Assembly (NCBI RefSeq): GCF_004519305.1
Contig: NZ_SOZA01000001.1
Span: forward strand, 186,001 to 250,000
Direction: 5' to 3'
DNA: 64,000 nt
DNA from: Pseudomonas sp. RIT623
GTDB taxonomy: Bacteria > Pseudomonadota > Gammaproteobacteria > Pseudomonadales > Pseudomonadaceae
The notes under the pieces are model-generated. The model was not told the DNA's origin and ran no database searches. It saw nothing but the letters and a program-made list of their open reading frames with translations. A program made the translations under genes and the position numbers. Positions 35,746 through 47,903 of this stretch are shown here, piece by piece. The stretch's first letter is position 1; each line of letters starts with the position of its first letter.

Positions 35746-37311
35746 ATGCCTCGCCTTGCTTACCTGCTGCCCTTCCTCACCTGGCTCCCCCGCCAATCGG
35801 GCCGCAGCCTGCGCCAGGACCTGCTGGTGGGCCTGAGCGGCGCCATCCTCGCCCTGCCGCAATCGATCGCCTACGCCCTGATCGCCGGCCTGCCCGCCGA
35901 GTACGGCCTGTACGCTGCCATCGTACCCGTGCTGATCGCCTGCCTGTGGGGCTCGTCCTGGCACCTGATCTGCGGCCCCACCGCGGCCATTTCCATCGTC
36001 CTCTACGCCAGCATCAGCCCGCTGGCCGTGGCTGGCAGCGCCGACTATGTAACCCTGGTACTGCTGCTGACTTTCCTTGGCGGTGTCTTCCAGTTGCTGC
36101 TGGGGCTGTTGCGCTTCGGTGCGCTGGTCAATTTCGTTTCCCACTCGGTGGTGCTGGGCTTCACCCTCGGCGCCGCCATCGTCATCGCCCTTGGACAGCT
36201 GCCGAACCTGCTGGGGATGGACCTACCGAGCCAGGCCACGGCGTTGAAGACCGTACAGGACCTGGCTGGGCACATGGGCGAAGTGGACCTGCCATCGCTG
36301 GTCCTGGGCCTGGCCACGCTGGTCATCGGGATTGCCCTGAAACTGTGGCGCCCGCGCTGGCCAAGCCTGTTGATAAGCCTGCTGCTGGTCAGTCTGATGG
36401 CTTGGCTGTTACCCGGCGTGTTCGGCCACGTGCCCAGGGTGGCTGCGTTCACCGGGCAGCTCCCGCCCTTCAGCCCCCTGCCGCTGCTGGACGTGGAACT
36501 GATGCTGCGCCTGCTACCCAGCGCCGTGGCGGTGGGCATGCTGGGGCTGGTCACCAGCCTGTCGATTGCCCGCTCGTTGTCGGCACGTTCGGAGCAACTG
36601 ATCGACCCTGACCAGGAAATCCGCGCACAGGGCCTATCGAACATCGGCGGCGCGTTTTTCTCCGGTTACCTGTCTGCAGGTTCTTTCACTCGCTCGGGCC
36701 TGAGCTACGACGCCGGCGCCCGCTCGCCCCTGGCCGGGGTATTTTCGGCCTTGTGGGTGGCCCTGTTCGCCGTGACCGGTGCCGGGCTGATCGCCCACCT
36801 GCCGATCCCGGCGATGGCGGGGAGCATCCTGCTGATCTGCTGGGGGCTGGTGGACCATCGCGGCATTCGCGCGCTGTTCCGGGTCAGCCGCTCGGAGTTC
36901 CTGGTGATGGCGCTGACGGCGGCGGCGACGCTGCTGCTGGAGTTGCAGACGGCGATCTATGCCGGGGTGCTGGCCTCATTGTTCTTTTACCTCAAGCGCA
37001 CCTCACGGCCACGGGTGCAGCAAAGCCGGGAAGGGGAGGCGGATGTGTTGCGGGTGGGTGGGTCGATCTTCTTTGGCGCGGCGCATTATCTGCAAGTGCG
37101 CTTGCAGCGCTGCCAGGGGCCGCATGTGGTGATCGATGCGCGGCAGGTGAACTTCATCGATTACTCGGGTGTGGATATGTTGCACCGCGAGGCGCGACGG
37201 CTGATGCGTAGTGGCGGGAGCCTGACGTTGCAGCGGGCACGGCCGCAGGTGGTGGAGGAGTTGCAGAAGCTGGAGGGGGTTGAACTGTGCCCCATCCGGT
37301 TTGAGGAATGA
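35746..37311 (+). CDS. SulP family sulfate permease with STAS domain
   Basis: Inner-membrane anion transporter of 521 residues: SulP core (LLVGLSGAILALPQSIAYALIAGLPAEYGLYAAIVP, the family's first helices), then a STAS domain (about 410-520, VVIDARQVNFIDYSGVDMLHREA). It lies just after betC-choX, so sulfate released from choline sulfate, or sulfate uptake, is a sensible substrate; this is inference. It differs clearly from the SulP protein next to carbonic anhydrase. Confidence 0.9.
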   Translation: MPRLAYLLPFLTWLPRQSGRSLRQDLLVGLSGAILALPQSIAYALIAGLPAEYGLYAAIVPVLIACLWGSSWHLICGPTAAISIVLYASISPLAVAGSADYVTLVLLLTFLGGVFQLLLGLLRFGALVNFVSHSVVLGFTLGAAIVIALGQLPNLLGMDLPSQATALKTVQDLAGHMGEVDLPSLVLGLATLVIGIALKLWRPRWPSLLISLLLVSLMAWLLPGVFGHVPRVAAFTGQLPPFSPLPLLDVELMLRLLPSAVAVGMLGLVTSLSIARSLSARSEQLIDPDQEIRAQGLSNIGGAFFSGYLSAGSFTRSGLSYDAGARSPLAGVFSALWVALFAVTGAGLIAHLPIPAMAGSILLICWGLVDHRGIRALFRVSRSEFLVMALTAAATLLLELQTAIYAGVLASLFFYLKRTSRPRVQQSREGEADVLRVGGSIFFGAAHYLQVRLQRCQGPHVVIDARQVNFIDYSGVDMLHREARRLMRSGGSLTLQRARPQVVEELQKLEGVELCPIRFEE

Positions 37312-37321
37312 GCTTCAGGTC

Positions 37322-37427
37322 CTGGGGCTGCTGTGCAGCCCTTTCGCGGCACAAGGCCGCTCCTACAGAGGAACGCGATTTCCTGTAGGAGCGGCCTTGT
37401 GTCGCGAAAGGGCCGCAAAGCGGCCCC
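37322..37427. repeat. REP pair, inverted (GGCCGCTCCTAC type)
   Basis: Arms GGGCTGCTGTGCAGCCC and GGGCCGCAAAGCGGCCCC flank facing TCCTACA/TGTAGGA cores. It fills the gap between the convergent SulP and aroE genes. Confidence 0.9.
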
Positions 37428-37439
37428 AAAATCTCGAAT

Positions 37440-38264
37440 TCAGCCGCGAGCTAGCTGCCGGCGCAGCTCATCCAGCACCGGCCCGGTCTCAGGCCGAACC
37501 CCGCGCCAGATGAAGAACGCCTCGGCGGCCTGCTCCGCCAGCATCCCCAGCCCATCCAGCACCTTGGCCGCGCCAAGCTTGCTCGCCCACTGGCAGAACG
37601 GCGTCGGTTCCTTGCCATACATCATGTCGTAGCAAACGGTACGCCCGGCTTCGACCAAGCTTTCGGCAATCGGCGGCAGCTCGCCAGCCAGGCTCGCCGA
37701 GGTGGCATTGATGATCACGTCCACCGGCTCCTGCAACCAGGCAAAACCGCTGGCCACCACCGGCCCCAGCTCATCGAACTCACGGGCCAACTGCTCGGCC
37801 TTCTCCACCGTGCGGTTGGCGATCACCAGCGACTGCGGCTTGTGCGCGAGGATCGGCTCCAGCACGCCACGTACCGCGCCACCAGCACCAAGGATGAGGA
37901 TGCGCTTGCCGGCCAGCTCGACCCCAGCGTTGACGGTGAGGTCACGCACCAGTCCGGCGCCGTCGGTGTTGTCGCCTTGCAACGTACCGTCGGCCAGCTT
38001 GCTCAAGGTGTTTACCGCGCCAGCACGCTGGGCACGCGGGGTGAGGCTGTCGCACAGGCGGTAGGCCTCCTCCTTGAACGGCACGGTGACGTTGGCACCG
38101 CTGCCTTGCTTGAAGAAGCCACGGGCGCAGTCACTGAACTCGTCCACCGGCGCCAGCAGGGTGGCGTACTCCAGGTCCTCGCCGGTCTGGTCGGCGAACA
38201 GGCGGTGGATCAGCGGCGACTTGCTGTGGCCGATGGGGTTGCCGAATACGACGTACTGGTCCAT
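37440..38264 (-). CDS. aroE: Shikimate dehydrogenase
   Basis: NADPH enzyme that reduces 3-dehydroshikimate to shikimate for aromatic amino acids. The 274 residues have the substrate segment [10 protein letters not shown], the catalytic Lys64 ([10 protein letters not shown]), Asp101 (GDNTDGAG) and the nucleotide loop [10 protein letters not shown]. Start ATG 38264 with GAGGAG ahead. It follows hemF on the same strand by 25 bases, and a perfect DnaA box (38278-38286) sits in that gap. Confidence 0.95.
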   Translation of the reverse strand: MDQYVVFGNPIGHSKSPLIHRLFADQTGEDLEYATLLAPVDEFSDCARGFFKQGSGANVTVPFKEEAYRLCDSLTPRAQRAGAVNTLSKLADGTLQGDNTDGAGLVRDLTVNAGVELAGKRILILGAGGAVRGVLEPILAHKPQSLVIANRTVEKAEQLAREFDELGPVVASGFAWLQEPVDVIINATSASLAGELPPIAESLVEAGRTVCYDMMYGKEPTPFCQWASKLGAAKVLDGLGMLAEQAAEAFFIWRGVRPETGPVLDELRRQLARG

Positions 38265-38289
38265 GGGAGCTCCTCGGTTATCCACAGTG

Positions 38290-40312
<2,023 letters not shown>

Positions 40313-40317
40313 GGTCC

Positions 40318-40422
40318 TGGGGCCGTTTTGCGGCCCTTTCGCGGCACAAGGCCGCTCCTACAGGGGATCGCGATTGCCTGTAGGAGCAGCCTTGTGTCGC
40401 GAAACGAGGGCGAAGCCCTCGC
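40318..40422. repeat. REP pair, inverted (GGCCGCTCCTAC type)
   Basis: Left GGGGCCGTTTTGCGGCCC and GGCACAAGGCCGCTCCTACA; right TGTAGGAGCAGCCTTGTGTC ending CGAGGGCGAAGCCCTCG. It lies between the convergent qor and tsaC genes. Its right arm matches that of the pair at 35602. Confidence 0.9.
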
Positions 40423-40430
40423 CAGCGAAA

Positions 40431-40988
40431 TCAACCCGGACGCACAACCTCGCCCGTCACCAGATTGCGAATCACGCTAGGGTTCTTGCGCCCACCCAAC
40501 GCCCCACCGAGCACCAGGTCAACCTGCCCATGGAAATACTGCTCCACCCGCAACCGGCTCTTGGCCGCCGGTCGCCCGGCCGGGTTGCAGGACGTGGAAA
40601 TCAACGGCCCCACCAGCGCGCACAGCTCACGCACCTGTGGGTGATCGCTGACCCGCAGCGCCACGCTGTCGTGCTGGCCGGTCACCCACTCGGGCAACAA
40701 GTCCTGATGCGGCACCAGCCAGGTATTTGGCCCCGGCCAGGTGGCCCCCATGCGGTCGATCCAGTCCTGGGGGAAGTCTTCGAACAGAAAGTCGAACTGG
40801 CGGATGTTGTCGGCGACCAAAATCAGCCCTTTATCCACAGGTCGCGACTTGAGCGCCAGCAGGCGATACACCGCGTCCTCGTTCCACGGGTCGCAGCCCA
40901 GGCCCCAGACCGCTTCCGTCGGATAGGCGATCACCGCACCCGCCTTCACCTCGCGCGCGGCTTGTTGCACACGCCAACTGCTCACCAT
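40431..40988 (-). CDS. tsaC: Threonylcarbamoyl-AMP synthase
   Basis: Makes threonylcarbamoyl-AMP from threonine, bicarbonate and ATP, the first step of the t6A37 modification of ANN-reading tRNAs. The 185 residues are of the short TsaC/YrdC type, with the conserved [25 protein letters not shown] and [12 protein letters not shown] segments. A perfect DnaA box (40831) encodes the Val-Asp-Lys. It lies 39 bases after dprA on the same strand. Confidence 0.94.
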   Translation of the reverse strand: MVSSWRVQQAAREVKAGAVIAYPTEAVWGLGCDPWNEDAVYRLLALKSRPVDKGLILVADNIRQFDFLFEDFPQDWIDRMGATWPGPNTWLVPHQDLLPEWVTGQHDSVALRVSDHPQVRELCALVGPLISTSCNPAGRPAAKSRLRVEQYFHGQVDLVLGGALGGRKNPSVIRNLVTGEVVRPG

Positions 40989-41027
40989 TTTCCGTCTCTC
41001 CGCATAAACGCCGTGCGCGCAGTGTAC

Positions 41028-42125
41028 TTAGCCGGAACGGGCAAACCAACGCCCGCCTGCATTGCTCACCCGGCCTTCGAGCTCCAGCTCGGTGAGGCTG
41101 GCCAGCACCTCGGCCAACGGCTTGCCGCTGCTGTGGGCCAGGCCCTCGCTGGTATGTGGCGCGGCCTGCAGCAGGGCCAACAGCGGATGCCGGGGATTAT
41201 CCACAGCCGCAGGCGGCAGGTTCTGCCAGCCGCGCAAACTATCGAGGATCTGCTCCACGCTTTCCACTAGCAGCGCGCCGTCGCGGATCAGCTGGTGGCA
41301 ACCCTTGGCGCCGGGGTGGTGGATGGACCCCGGTATCGCATACACCTCTCGCCCTTGCTCGGCCGCCAGCCGCGCGGTGATCAGCGAACCGCTGGCAAGA
41401 CTGGCCTCGACCACCAGCACGCCCAGCGACAGGCCGCTGATGATGCGGTTGCGGCGGGGGAAGTTGCCGGCCAGCGGCCCGGCGTCCAGTGGGTACTCTG
41501 AAACCAGGGCGCTGCCACTGTCGATAATCGCCCTGGCCAACTCGCCGTGGCGCTGTGGATAAAGTTTTTGCAAACCTGTGCCGAGCACCGCGATAGTCTG
41601 CCCGCCGACCCTCAGCGCGCCCCGATGAGCGGCACCGTCGATGCCCACGGCAAGGCCGCTGGTGATGACGAAGCCGGCCTGAGACAGGCAACGGGAAAAG
41701 GCCCCAGCGGTATCCAGCGCCGGCGGTGAAGCACGCCTGCTGCCCACGATCGCCAGTTGTGGGCGCTCCAGCAAAGCGGGGTCGCCAGCGACGAACAACA
41801 GCGGCGGCGGGTCATCGATTTCGCCTAGCAACGCCGGGTAGCCAGGCCGGTCCCACATCAGCAAATGCTGGCCAGGACGCTCTAGCCAAGCCATTGCAGC
41901 CAAAGCCCCTTCACGTACTTGCGCATTGCGTCGGGCGTCTATACTGGCTGCCGGCAACCCCAGCGAACGCCAGGCACTGGCCGGCGCGCTCAGGGCCGAC
42001 GAAGCGCTGCCAAACGCCTGGATGAGGCAATGGAAACGCCGCAGACCAATATCCGGAAGGCGATGCAGACGCAACCGCGCTTCCAGTTCGGCTGGCGGAC
42101 AAGGCGACGAACGGACTGTGCTCAT
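41028..42125 (-). CDS. dprA: DNA processing protein DprA
   Basis: Cytoplasmic protein that loads RecA on incoming single-stranded DNA in transformation. The 365 residues hold an N-terminal helical part, the Rossmann domain with LAIVGSRRASP and GLAVGIDGAAHRGAL, and a C-terminal winged-helix-like part. Start ATG 42125 with AAGGAAG. Two perfect DnaA boxes lie in the gene (41197, 41554) and one just upstream (42171). It is divergent from def. Confidence 0.93.
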   Translation of the reverse strand: MSTVRSSPCPPAELEARLRLHRLPDIGLRRFHCLIQAFGSASSALSAPASAWRSLGLPAASIDARRNAQVREGALAAMAWLERPGQHLLMWDRPGYPALLGEIDDPPPLLFVAGDPALLERPQLAIVGSRRASPPALDTAGAFSRCLSQAGFVITSGLAVGIDGAAHRGALRVGGQTIAVLGTGLQKLYPQRHGELARAIIDSGSALVSEYPLDAGPLAGNFPRRNRIISGLSLGVLVVEASLASGSLITARLAAEQGREVYAIPGSIHHPGAKGCHQLIRDGALLVESVEQILDSLRGWQNLPPAAVDNPRHPLLALLQAAPHTSEGLAHSSGKPLAEVLASLTELELEGRVSNAGGRWFARSG

Positions 42126-42332
42126 AGGGATCTTCCTTGACCAGAACAGGGCCACGGGCGTGGCCCAACCTGTGGATAACTTTGTGGGTAATACTTTGAA
42201 AAGCTGTCCATGAAATGGCAGCTATCAAGCCCATAGAGACCCTAGTCGAGCTTTCCCAGGTGCCGAACGCCCCGATTCCCTTTATTATGTGTGCTCAGTT
42301 TTCAACCGACCGCACAGTGACTGCCTGACCCT
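42126..42332. promoter_or_regulatory. dprA / def divergent region with tandem DnaA boxes
   Basis: A 207-base gap without a gene. Near dprA two DnaA-box-like sites stand in tandem: TGTGGATAA (42171-42179, perfect) and TGTGGGTAA (42183-42191, one change), same orientation, 3 bases apart. Pseudomonads I know often carry a LysM-protein gene between def and dprA; none is present here. The def side is AT-richer, but no confident -10/-35 pair or ribosome site was found. Confidence 0.6.
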
Positions 42333-42839
42333 ATGGCCATCTTGAACATCCTCGAATTCCCCGATCCGCGCCTGCGTACCATTGCCAAACCGGTAACGGT
42401 GTTCGACGACGCCCTGCGCCAGCTGATCGACGACATGTTCGAAACCATGTACGAAGCCCCTGGCATCGGCCTGGCCGCGACCCAGGTCAACGTGCACCAG
42501 CAAGTGGTTGTGATGGACCTGAGCGAAGACCGCAGCGAACCGCGCGTGTTCATCAACCCCACTGTCGAGGAACTGACCCACGACATGGGCCAGTACCAGG
42601 AAGGCTGCCTGTCGGTACCGGGTTTCTACGAGAATGTCGACCGCCCCCTGCGCGTGCGGGTCAAGGCCCAGGACCGCGATGGCAAGCCCTACGAGCTGGA
42701 ATGCGAGGGCCTGCTGGCGGTCTGCGTGCAGCACGAGTTCGATCACCTCAACGGCAAGCTGTTCGTCGACTACCTGTCGCAGCTCAAACGTGACCGGATC
42801 AAGAAGAAGCTGGAAAAGCAGCACCGCCAGCAAGCCTGA
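42333..42839 (+). CDS. def: Peptide deformylase
   Basis: Metal enzyme that removes the formyl group from new proteins. The 168 residues have all three motifs: GIGLAATQV (44-52), EGCLSVPG with metal ligand Cys92, and QHEFDHLNG with His134, Glu135 and His138. The start is ATG 42333, with no good Shine-Dalgarno site. A terminator stands between it and fmt, so fmt may also have its own promoter. Confidence 0.96.
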   Translation: MAILNILEFPDPRLRTIAKPVTVFDDALRQLIDDMFETMYEAPGIGLAATQVNVHQQVVVMDLSEDRSEPRVFINPTVEELTHDMGQYQEGCLSVPGFYENVDRPLRVRVKAQDRDGKPYELECEGLLAVCVQHEFDHLNGKLFVDYLSQLKRDRIKKKLEKQHRQQA

Positions 42840-42853
42840 TCCCCACCTTCCAG

Positions 42854-42885
42854 AAGGCTTGCTCCGGCAAGCCTTTTTCTTTTTC
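42854..42885 (+). terminator. Intrinsic terminator between def and fmt
   Basis: AAGGCTTGC, loop TCCG, GCAAGCCTT, then a T-rich run TTTCTTTTT. Strong by eye. It stands 14 bases after def and 17 before fmt, where it may reduce read-through into fmt. Confidence 0.8.
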
Positions 42886-42901
42886 AAGAAGCGAGAACTC
42901 C

Positions 42902-43834
42902 ATGCGCATCGTCTTCGCAGGCACCCCAGAGTTTGCCGCCGAACACCTCAAGGCTTTGCTCGACAGCCCGTACCAGATCGTGGCCGTCTACACCCAGCCC
43001 GACCGCCCGGCCGGGCGTGGCCAGAAGCTGATGCCAAGCGCGGTCAAGGCGCTGGCCGTGGCCCACGATATCCCGGTGTACCAGCCGCAGACCCTGCGCA
43101 ACGCCGATGCCCAGGCCGAACTCGCCGCGCTGAAGCCGGACCTGATGGTGGTGGTCGCCTACGGCCAGATCCTGCCCCAGGCGGTGCTGGATATCCCGCG
43201 CCTGGGTTGCATCAACAGCCACGCATCCTTGCTGCCACGCTGGCGCGGCGCCGCGCCGATCCAGCGCGCCGTTGAAGCCGGTGACGCCGAGAGCGGCGTG
43301 ACCGTGATGCGCATGGAAGCGGGCCTGGACACCGGCCCGATGCTGCTCAAGGTGGTCACCCCGATCAGCGCCGAGGACACCGGCGGTACCCTGCACGACC
43401 GCCTCGCCGCCATGGGCCCGGGCGCCGTGATGCAGGCCATTGCCGGCCTGGCGGATGGCAGCCTGCAAGGTGAAGTGCAGGACGATGCCCTGGCCACCTA
43501 CGCCCACAAGCTGAACAAGGACGAAGCGCGCATCGACTGGAGCCGCCCGGCCGTGGAGCTTGAGCGCCTGATCCGCGCCTTCAACCCCTGGCCGGTGTGC
43601 CACAGCACCCTGGACGGCGAAAGCGTGAAGGTGCTGGCCGCCAACTTGTCCACAGCCCAGGGCGCCCCCGGCGAAATCCTGTCAGCCAGCAAAGATGGCC
43701 TGGTGGTCGCCTGCGGTGACCAGGCCCTGAGCCTGACCCGCCTGCAACTGCCGGGTGGCAAGGCCCTCAACTTCGCCGACCTGTTCAACAGCCGCCGCGA
43801 GAAATTCGCCAGTGGCAAGGTGCTCGGCCAATGA
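42902..43834 (+). CDS. fmt: Methionyl-tRNA formyltransferase
   Basis: Adds the formyl group to initiator Met-tRNA. The 310 residues have the formyltransferase core with [12 protein letters not shown] (6-17) and the active-site [19 protein letters not shown], and a C-terminal tRNA-binding domain. The stop overlaps the rsmB start by four bases (ATGA). Together with def it forms the formylation and deformylation pair. Confidence 0.96.
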   Translation: MRIVFAGTPEFAAEHLKALLDSPYQIVAVYTQPDRPAGRGQKLMPSAVKALAVAHDIPVYQPQTLRNADAQAELAALKPDLMVVVAYGQILPQAVLDIPRLGCINSHASLLPRWRGAAPIQRAVEAGDAESGVTVMRMEAGLDTGPMLLKVVTPISAEDTGGTLHDRLAAMGPGAVMQAIAGLADGSLQGEVQDDALATYAHKLNKDEARIDWSRPAVELERLIRAFNPWPVCHSTLDGESVKVLAANLSTAQGAPGEILSASKDGLVVACGDQALSLTRLQLPGGKALNFADLFNSRREKFASGKVLGQ

Positions 43835-45141
43835 ACCCACGCCTGGCTGCCGCCCGTGCCTTGGCCGCTGTGCTCAGCGGCAAGGCTTCGCTGAACAGCT
43901 CGCTGCCGGCGCAACTGGACAAGGTCGAGGAGCGCGACCGTGGCCTGACCCAGGACCTGGCCTTCGGCACCGCTCGCTGGCAGCCGCGCCTGGACCTGCT
44001 GGCCGCGCAACTGTTGCAGAAGCCGTTCAAGGCCGCCGACGCCGATGTGCAGGCGCTGCTGCTGGTCGGCCTGTACCAGCTGTTCTACAGCCGCATGCCG
44101 GCCCACGCAGCCATCGGCGAGACCGTCGGGTGTGCCGACAAGCTCAAGAAGCCTTGGGCAAAGGGCCTGCTCAACGCGGTGCTGCGCCGCGCCCAGCGTG
44201 AAGGGGAGGCACTGTTGGCCGACATGGAGCGCGACCCGGTGGTGCGCACCGCCCACCCGCGCTGGCTGCAGAAGTCGCTCAAGGCCTTCTGGCCTGAGCA
44301 GTGGGAGGCCATCTGCGCCGCCAACAACGCCCACCCGCCGATGATCCTACGGGTCAACCGCCGCCATCACAGCCGCGACGCTTACCTCGCGCTGCTGGCC
44401 GAGGCCGGTATCGGCGCCAGCGCCTGCCAGTACAGCCGTGACGGCATTGTCCTGGCCGAGGCTTGCGACGTGCGCGGCCTGCCGGGCTTCGCCGACGGCT
44501 GGGTGAGCGTGCAGGATGAAGCCGCGCAGCTGTCCGCCGACCTGCTGGAACTGGCCCCCGGCCAGCGCGTGCTCGACGCCTGCTGCGCCCCGGGCGGCAA
44601 GACCTGCCACCTGCTTGAAGCCGAACCGGGCTTGGCGCACATGGTCGCCATCGACCTCGAGGCCAAGCGCCTGACCCGCGTGCGCGAGAACCTCGAGCGC
44701 CTCAAGCTCGATGCCGAGCTGATCGCCTGCGACGCCCGCGACACCGCCAGCTGGTGGGATGGCAAGCCATTCCAGCGCATCCTGCTCGACGCCCCGTGCT
44801 CGGCCACCGGCGTGATCCGCCGCCACCCGGATATCAAGCTGACCCGCCAGGCCGACGACATCCCGGCCCTGGCCACGCTGCAAGGCGAGTTGCTCGATGC
44901 CCTGTGGCCAACGCTGGAGGTGGGCGGCATGCTCCTGTATGCCACCTGCTCGAGCCTGCCGACCGAGAACACCGAAGTCATCGACGCCTTCCTCGCCCGC
45001 ACCCCAGGTGCCCGCGAGCTGGACCTGGCCACCGAAGCCGGCCTGCGCCAGCCCCACGGCCGCCAGCTGTTGGCCCAGGAAGGCGGCCATGACGGTTTCT
45101 ACTATGCCAAGCTGATCAAGATCGCCGCTTCGCGCGGATAA
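43831..45141 (+). CDS. rsmB: 16S rRNA m5C967 methyltransferase
   Basis: SAM-dependent enzyme that methylates C967 of 16S rRNA. The 436 residues have an N-terminal NusB-like domain, the SAM loop [15 protein letters not shown] and the two catalytic cysteines Cys323 ([18 protein letters not shown]) and Cys373 ([11 protein letters not shown]). Also known as sun or fmu. Translation is coupled to fmt by an ATGA overlap. Confidence 0.95.
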   Translation: MNPRLAAARALAAVLSGKASLNSSLPAQLDKVEERDRGLTQDLAFGTARWQPRLDLLAAQLLQKPFKAADADVQALLLVGLYQLFYSRMPAHAAIGETVGCADKLKKPWAKGLLNAVLRRAQREGEALLADMERDPVVRTAHPRWLQKSLKAFWPEQWEAICAANNAHPPMILRVNRRHHSRDAYLALLAEAGIGASACQYSRDGIVLAEACDVRGLPGFADGWVSVQDEAAQLSADLLELAPGQRVLDACCAPGGKTCHLLEAEPGLAHMVAIDLEAKRLTRVRENLERLKLDAELIACDARDTASWWDGKPFQRILLDAPCSATGVIRRHPDIKLTRQADDIPALATLQGELLDALWPTLEVGGMLLYATCSSLPTENTEVIDAFLARTPGARELDLATEAGLRQPHGRQLLAQEGGHDGFYYAKLIKIAASRG

Positions 45142-45163
45142 GAACAAGGGTAGGGAGTAGCGG

Positions 45164-46537
45164 ATGAAGATCATCATCCTCGGCGCAGGACAGGTCGGCG
45201 GCACGCTGGCCGAGCACCTGGCCAGCGAAGCCAACGACATCACCGTGGTCGACACCGATGGCGAACGCCTGCGCGACCTCGGCGATCGCCTCGACATCCG
45301 CACCGTGCAGGGCCGCGCCTCGCTACCGACGGTGCTGCGCCAGGCCGGTGCCGACGACGCCGACATGCTGGTGGCGGTGACCAACAGCGACGAGACCAAC
45401 ATGGTCGCCTGCCAGGTGGCCTACTCGTTGTTCCACACCCCGACCAAGATCGCCCGGGTACGCGAATCGGCCTACCTGACCCGCGAAGAACTGTTCGACA
45501 ACGACCATATTCCGGTGGATGTGCTGATCAGCCCCGAGCAAGTGGTGACCAACTACATCAAGCGCCTGATCGAACACCCCGGCTCCCTGCAGGTGATCGA
45601 CTTCGCCGAGGGCAAGGCCCAGCTGGTGGCGGTCCGCGCCTACTACGGCGGGCCGCTGGTCGGCCAGCAACTGCGCCAGATCCGCGCCCACATGCCCAAC
45701 GTCGACACCCGCGTGGCGGCTATCTTCCGCCGCGACCGGCCGATCACCCCACAGGGTGACACGGTGATCGAAGCCGACGACGAAGTGTTCTTCATTGCCG
45801 CGAAAAAGGACATCCGCGCGGTGATGGGCGAACTGCGCCGCATCGACGAGAGCAACAAGCGCGTGGTCATCGCCGGTGGCGGGCAGATCGGTGAGCGCCT
45901 GGCCGAGGCCATCGAGAGCCGCTACCAGGTGAAGATCATCGAGATGAACCCGGCTCGCTGTCGCCAGCTCTCCGATACCCTGGAAAGCACCGTGGTGCTG
46001 CAGGGCAGCGCCTCGGACAAGGACCTGATGCTCGAGGAGAACATCGCCGACGCTGACATCTTCCTGGCCCTGACCAACGACGACGAGGCCAACATCATGG
46101 CGTCGCTGCTGGCCAAGCGCCTGGGCGCGCGCAAGGTGATGACCATCATCAACAACCCGGCCTATGTCGACCTGGTGCAGGGCGGCGACATCGACATCGC
46201 CATCAGCCCGCAGTTGGCCACCATCGGTACACTGCTGGCCCATGTGCGCCGTGGCGACATCGTCAGCGTGCACTCCCTGCGCCGCGGCGCGGCCGAGGCC
46301 ATCGAGGCGGTGGCCCATGGTGACTCGAAGTCGAGCAAGGTGGTGGGCAAGGCCATCGAGGACATCAACCTGCCACCGGGCACGACCATCGGCGCGATCA
46401 TCCGCGAGGACGAAGTGATGATCGCCCACGACGACACCGTCATCGAGTCGGGCGACCATGTGATCCTGTTCGTGGTGGACAAGAAGCATATTCGGGACGT
46501 GGAGAAGCTGTTCCACGTGGGCTTGAGTTTCTTCTAG
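45164..46537 (+). CDS. trkA: Trk potassium uptake system regulatory protein TrkA
   Basis: Peripheral NAD-binding subunit of the Trk potassium channel. The 457 residues form two repeated halves, each with a Rossmann RCK-N domain ([18 protein letters not shown] at the start; [18 protein letters not shown] at about 232) and an RCK-C domain. GGGAG precedes the ATG. The membrane partner is not in the window. Near its end lies a degenerate parS-like half-site (46509-46520). Confidence 0.95.
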   Translation: MKIIILGAGQVGGTLAEHLASEANDITVVDTDGERLRDLGDRLDIRTVQGRASLPTVLRQAGADDADMLVAVTNSDETNMVACQVAYSLFHTPTKIARVRESAYLTREELFDNDHIPVDVLISPEQVVTNYIKRLIEHPGSLQVIDFAEGKAQLVAVRAYYGGPLVGQQLRQIRAHMPNVDTRVAAIFRRDRPITPQGDTVIEADDEVFFIAAKKDIRAVMGELRRIDESNKRVVIAGGGQIGERLAEAIESRYQVKIIEMNPARCRQLSDTLESTVVLQGSASDKDLMLEENIADADIFLALTNDDEANIMASLLAKRLGARKVMTIINNPAYVDLVQGGDIDIAISPQLATIGTLLAHVRRGDIVSVHSLRRGAAEAIEAVAHGDSKSSKVVGKAIEDINLPPGTTIGAIIREDEVMIAHDDTVIESGDHVILFVVDKKHIRDVEKLFHVGLSFF

Positions 46538-46548
46538 GAGGGAAGGGC

Positions 46549-46857
46549 ATGCGTGAATCGCTGGAGAAGATGCTGGCCAAGGGTGTGGATAACCCGCTGC
46601 TGCGCTTTGGCTTGGGCAAAGCCTGGCTGGACGAGGGCAATGGCGCTGAAGCGGCGGTGCACCTGGCAGCTTGTGTGCAGCAGGATCCGAAGTACTCGGC
46701 GGCGTGGAAGCTGCTGGGCAAGGCGTATCAGCTCAGCGGCGATCTGGCTGGGGCGCGCAAGGCCTGGGAAGAGGGGATCGTCGCGGCACAGGCCCATGGC
46801 GACAAGCAGGCCGAGAAAGAGATGACGGTGTTCTTGAAGAAGTTGAACAAAATCTGA
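46549..46857 (+). CDS. Small TPR-repeat protein
   Basis: Protein of 102 residues that consists of about two tetratricopeptide repeats (LRFGLGKAWLDEGNGAEAAVHLAACVQQDP and AAWKLLGKAYQLSGDLAGARKAWEEGI). It should mediate protein contacts; the partner is unknown. It follows trkA by 11 bases with a strong GGAGGGAAGGG ribosome site. A perfect DnaA box lies at 46584-46592 (Val-Asp-Asn). Confidence 0.87.
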   Translation: MRESLEKMLAKGVDNPLLRFGLGKAWLDEGNGAEAAVHLAACVQQDPKYSAAWKLLGKAYQLSGDLAGARKAWEEGIVAAQAHGDKQAEKEMTVFLKKLNKI

Positions 46858-46863
46858 GATTGC

Positions 46864-46969
46864 CGGGGCTGCTTTGCAGCCCTTTCGCGGCACAAGGCCG
46901 CTCCTACAGTTGACCGCGATCCCCTGTAGGAGCGGCCTTGTGCCGCGAAAGGGGCGCGAAGCGCCCCCA
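46864..46969. repeat. REP pair, inverted (GGCCGCTCCTAC type)
   Basis: Arms GGGGCTGCTTTGCAGCCC and GGGGCGCGAAGCGCCCCC flank GGCACAAGGCCGCTCCTACA and its mirror. It separates the convergent TPR and acyltransferase genes. Confidence 0.9.
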
Positions 46970-46974
46970 GGTTC

Positions 46975-47862
46975 TCAATACCAGCGCGCCTCACCTGCCG
47001 GGCGCTTCTTGAAGCGCTTCATGCTCCACATGTACTGGCTCGGGTACTCGCGCACATAACGCTCGACCACCTTGCTCATGGCCGCCGCCGACTCATTCAC
47101 ATCGGTGCTGTACATGGCCTCTGGCGCCGCCTCCAGGAATACCTTGAAGCCCGAACCATCGGGCAGGCGCAGGGCATGCAGGAACACACCTACCGCCTTG
47201 CCGCCGGCGAGCATGTTCGGCACGAACTTGCTGGTCAGCGCCTGGGTGCCGAGGAACGGCACGAACACGCCTGCCGACTCGGCCGGCTCCGGATCCGCGG
47301 GAATCCCCACCTGACCACCCCGACGCACTTCCTTGATCACGCTGAGGATGCCTTCCTTGGTCGAAGGCGCCACGCGGTTGCCCATCTGCACCCGCTGCTC
47401 GCGCAGCAAATCATCCACAGCCTTCAGCTTGGGCGGGCGGTAGAAGATGATCGGTTTGCACTGGTTGCAATAGAAGTGGTTGAGCACTTCCCAGTTGCCC
47501 AGGTGGCTGGTGATGCCGACCACGCCCTTGCCCGAGGCCAGGGCCTGCTCCAGTACTTCCAGGCCGTGCACTTCCTTGACCAGGTCGAGCGAGCGCTGCG
47601 GCGGCCAGATCCAGGCGCAGGCGCTTTCGACGAACGACTTGCCGATGTCCTTGAGCGCGCGACCGACCAGTTGCTCGCGCTCGGCCGGGTCCATCTCCGG
47701 GAAGCATTTGGCCAGGTTGATGCGCACGACATTGCGCGAGCCGTTGGGGATTTTCCACATCAGCCAGCCGATACCGGCGCCGACGCGCTGCACGGCGCCC
47801 CAGGGCAGCTTGGCAAACAGGCGCAGCACCCCGACCATCAGGGCGCCCTTGAACTTTTCCAC
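46975..47862 (-). CDS. LpxL/HtrB-type lysophospholipid or lipid A acyltransferase
   Basis: Inner-membrane acyltransferase of 295 residues that adds a secondary acyl chain, most likely to lipid A. The catalytic motif HxxxxE is His120-Glu125 in SHLGNWE, and the family block FYRPPKLKAVDDLLREQR follows. The N-terminal stretch (about 6-38) anchors it. The GTG at 47862 with an AAGGA site is taken as start; the longer open frame upstream is arginine-rich and lies within tag. Acceptor and chain length are not predictable here. Confidence 0.88.
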   Translation of the reverse strand: MEKFKGALMVGVLRLFAKLPWGAVQRVGAGIGWLMWKIPNGSRNVVRINLAKCFPEMDPAEREQLVGRALKDIGKSFVESACAWIWPPQRSLDLVKEVHGLEVLEQALASGKGVVGITSHLGNWEVLNHFYCNQCKPIIFYRPPKLKAVDDLLREQRVQMGNRVAPSTKEGILSVIKEVRRGGQVGIPADPEPAESAGVFVPFLGTQALTSKFVPNMLAGGKAVGVFLHALRLPDGSGFKVFLEAAPEAMYSTDVNESAAAMSKVVERYVREYPSQYMWSMKRFKKRPAGEARWY

Positions 47863-47903
47863 AGGCGAATTCCTTATTTCAGCAAGGCGCGCATTGTACC
47901 CCG

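Noticed and set aside
46509..46520. Second parS-like site inside trkA (TGTTCCACGTGG)
   Set aside because: Only the left part of the palindrome matches; the right arm is GCTT in place of AACA. Noted as degenerate and not called.
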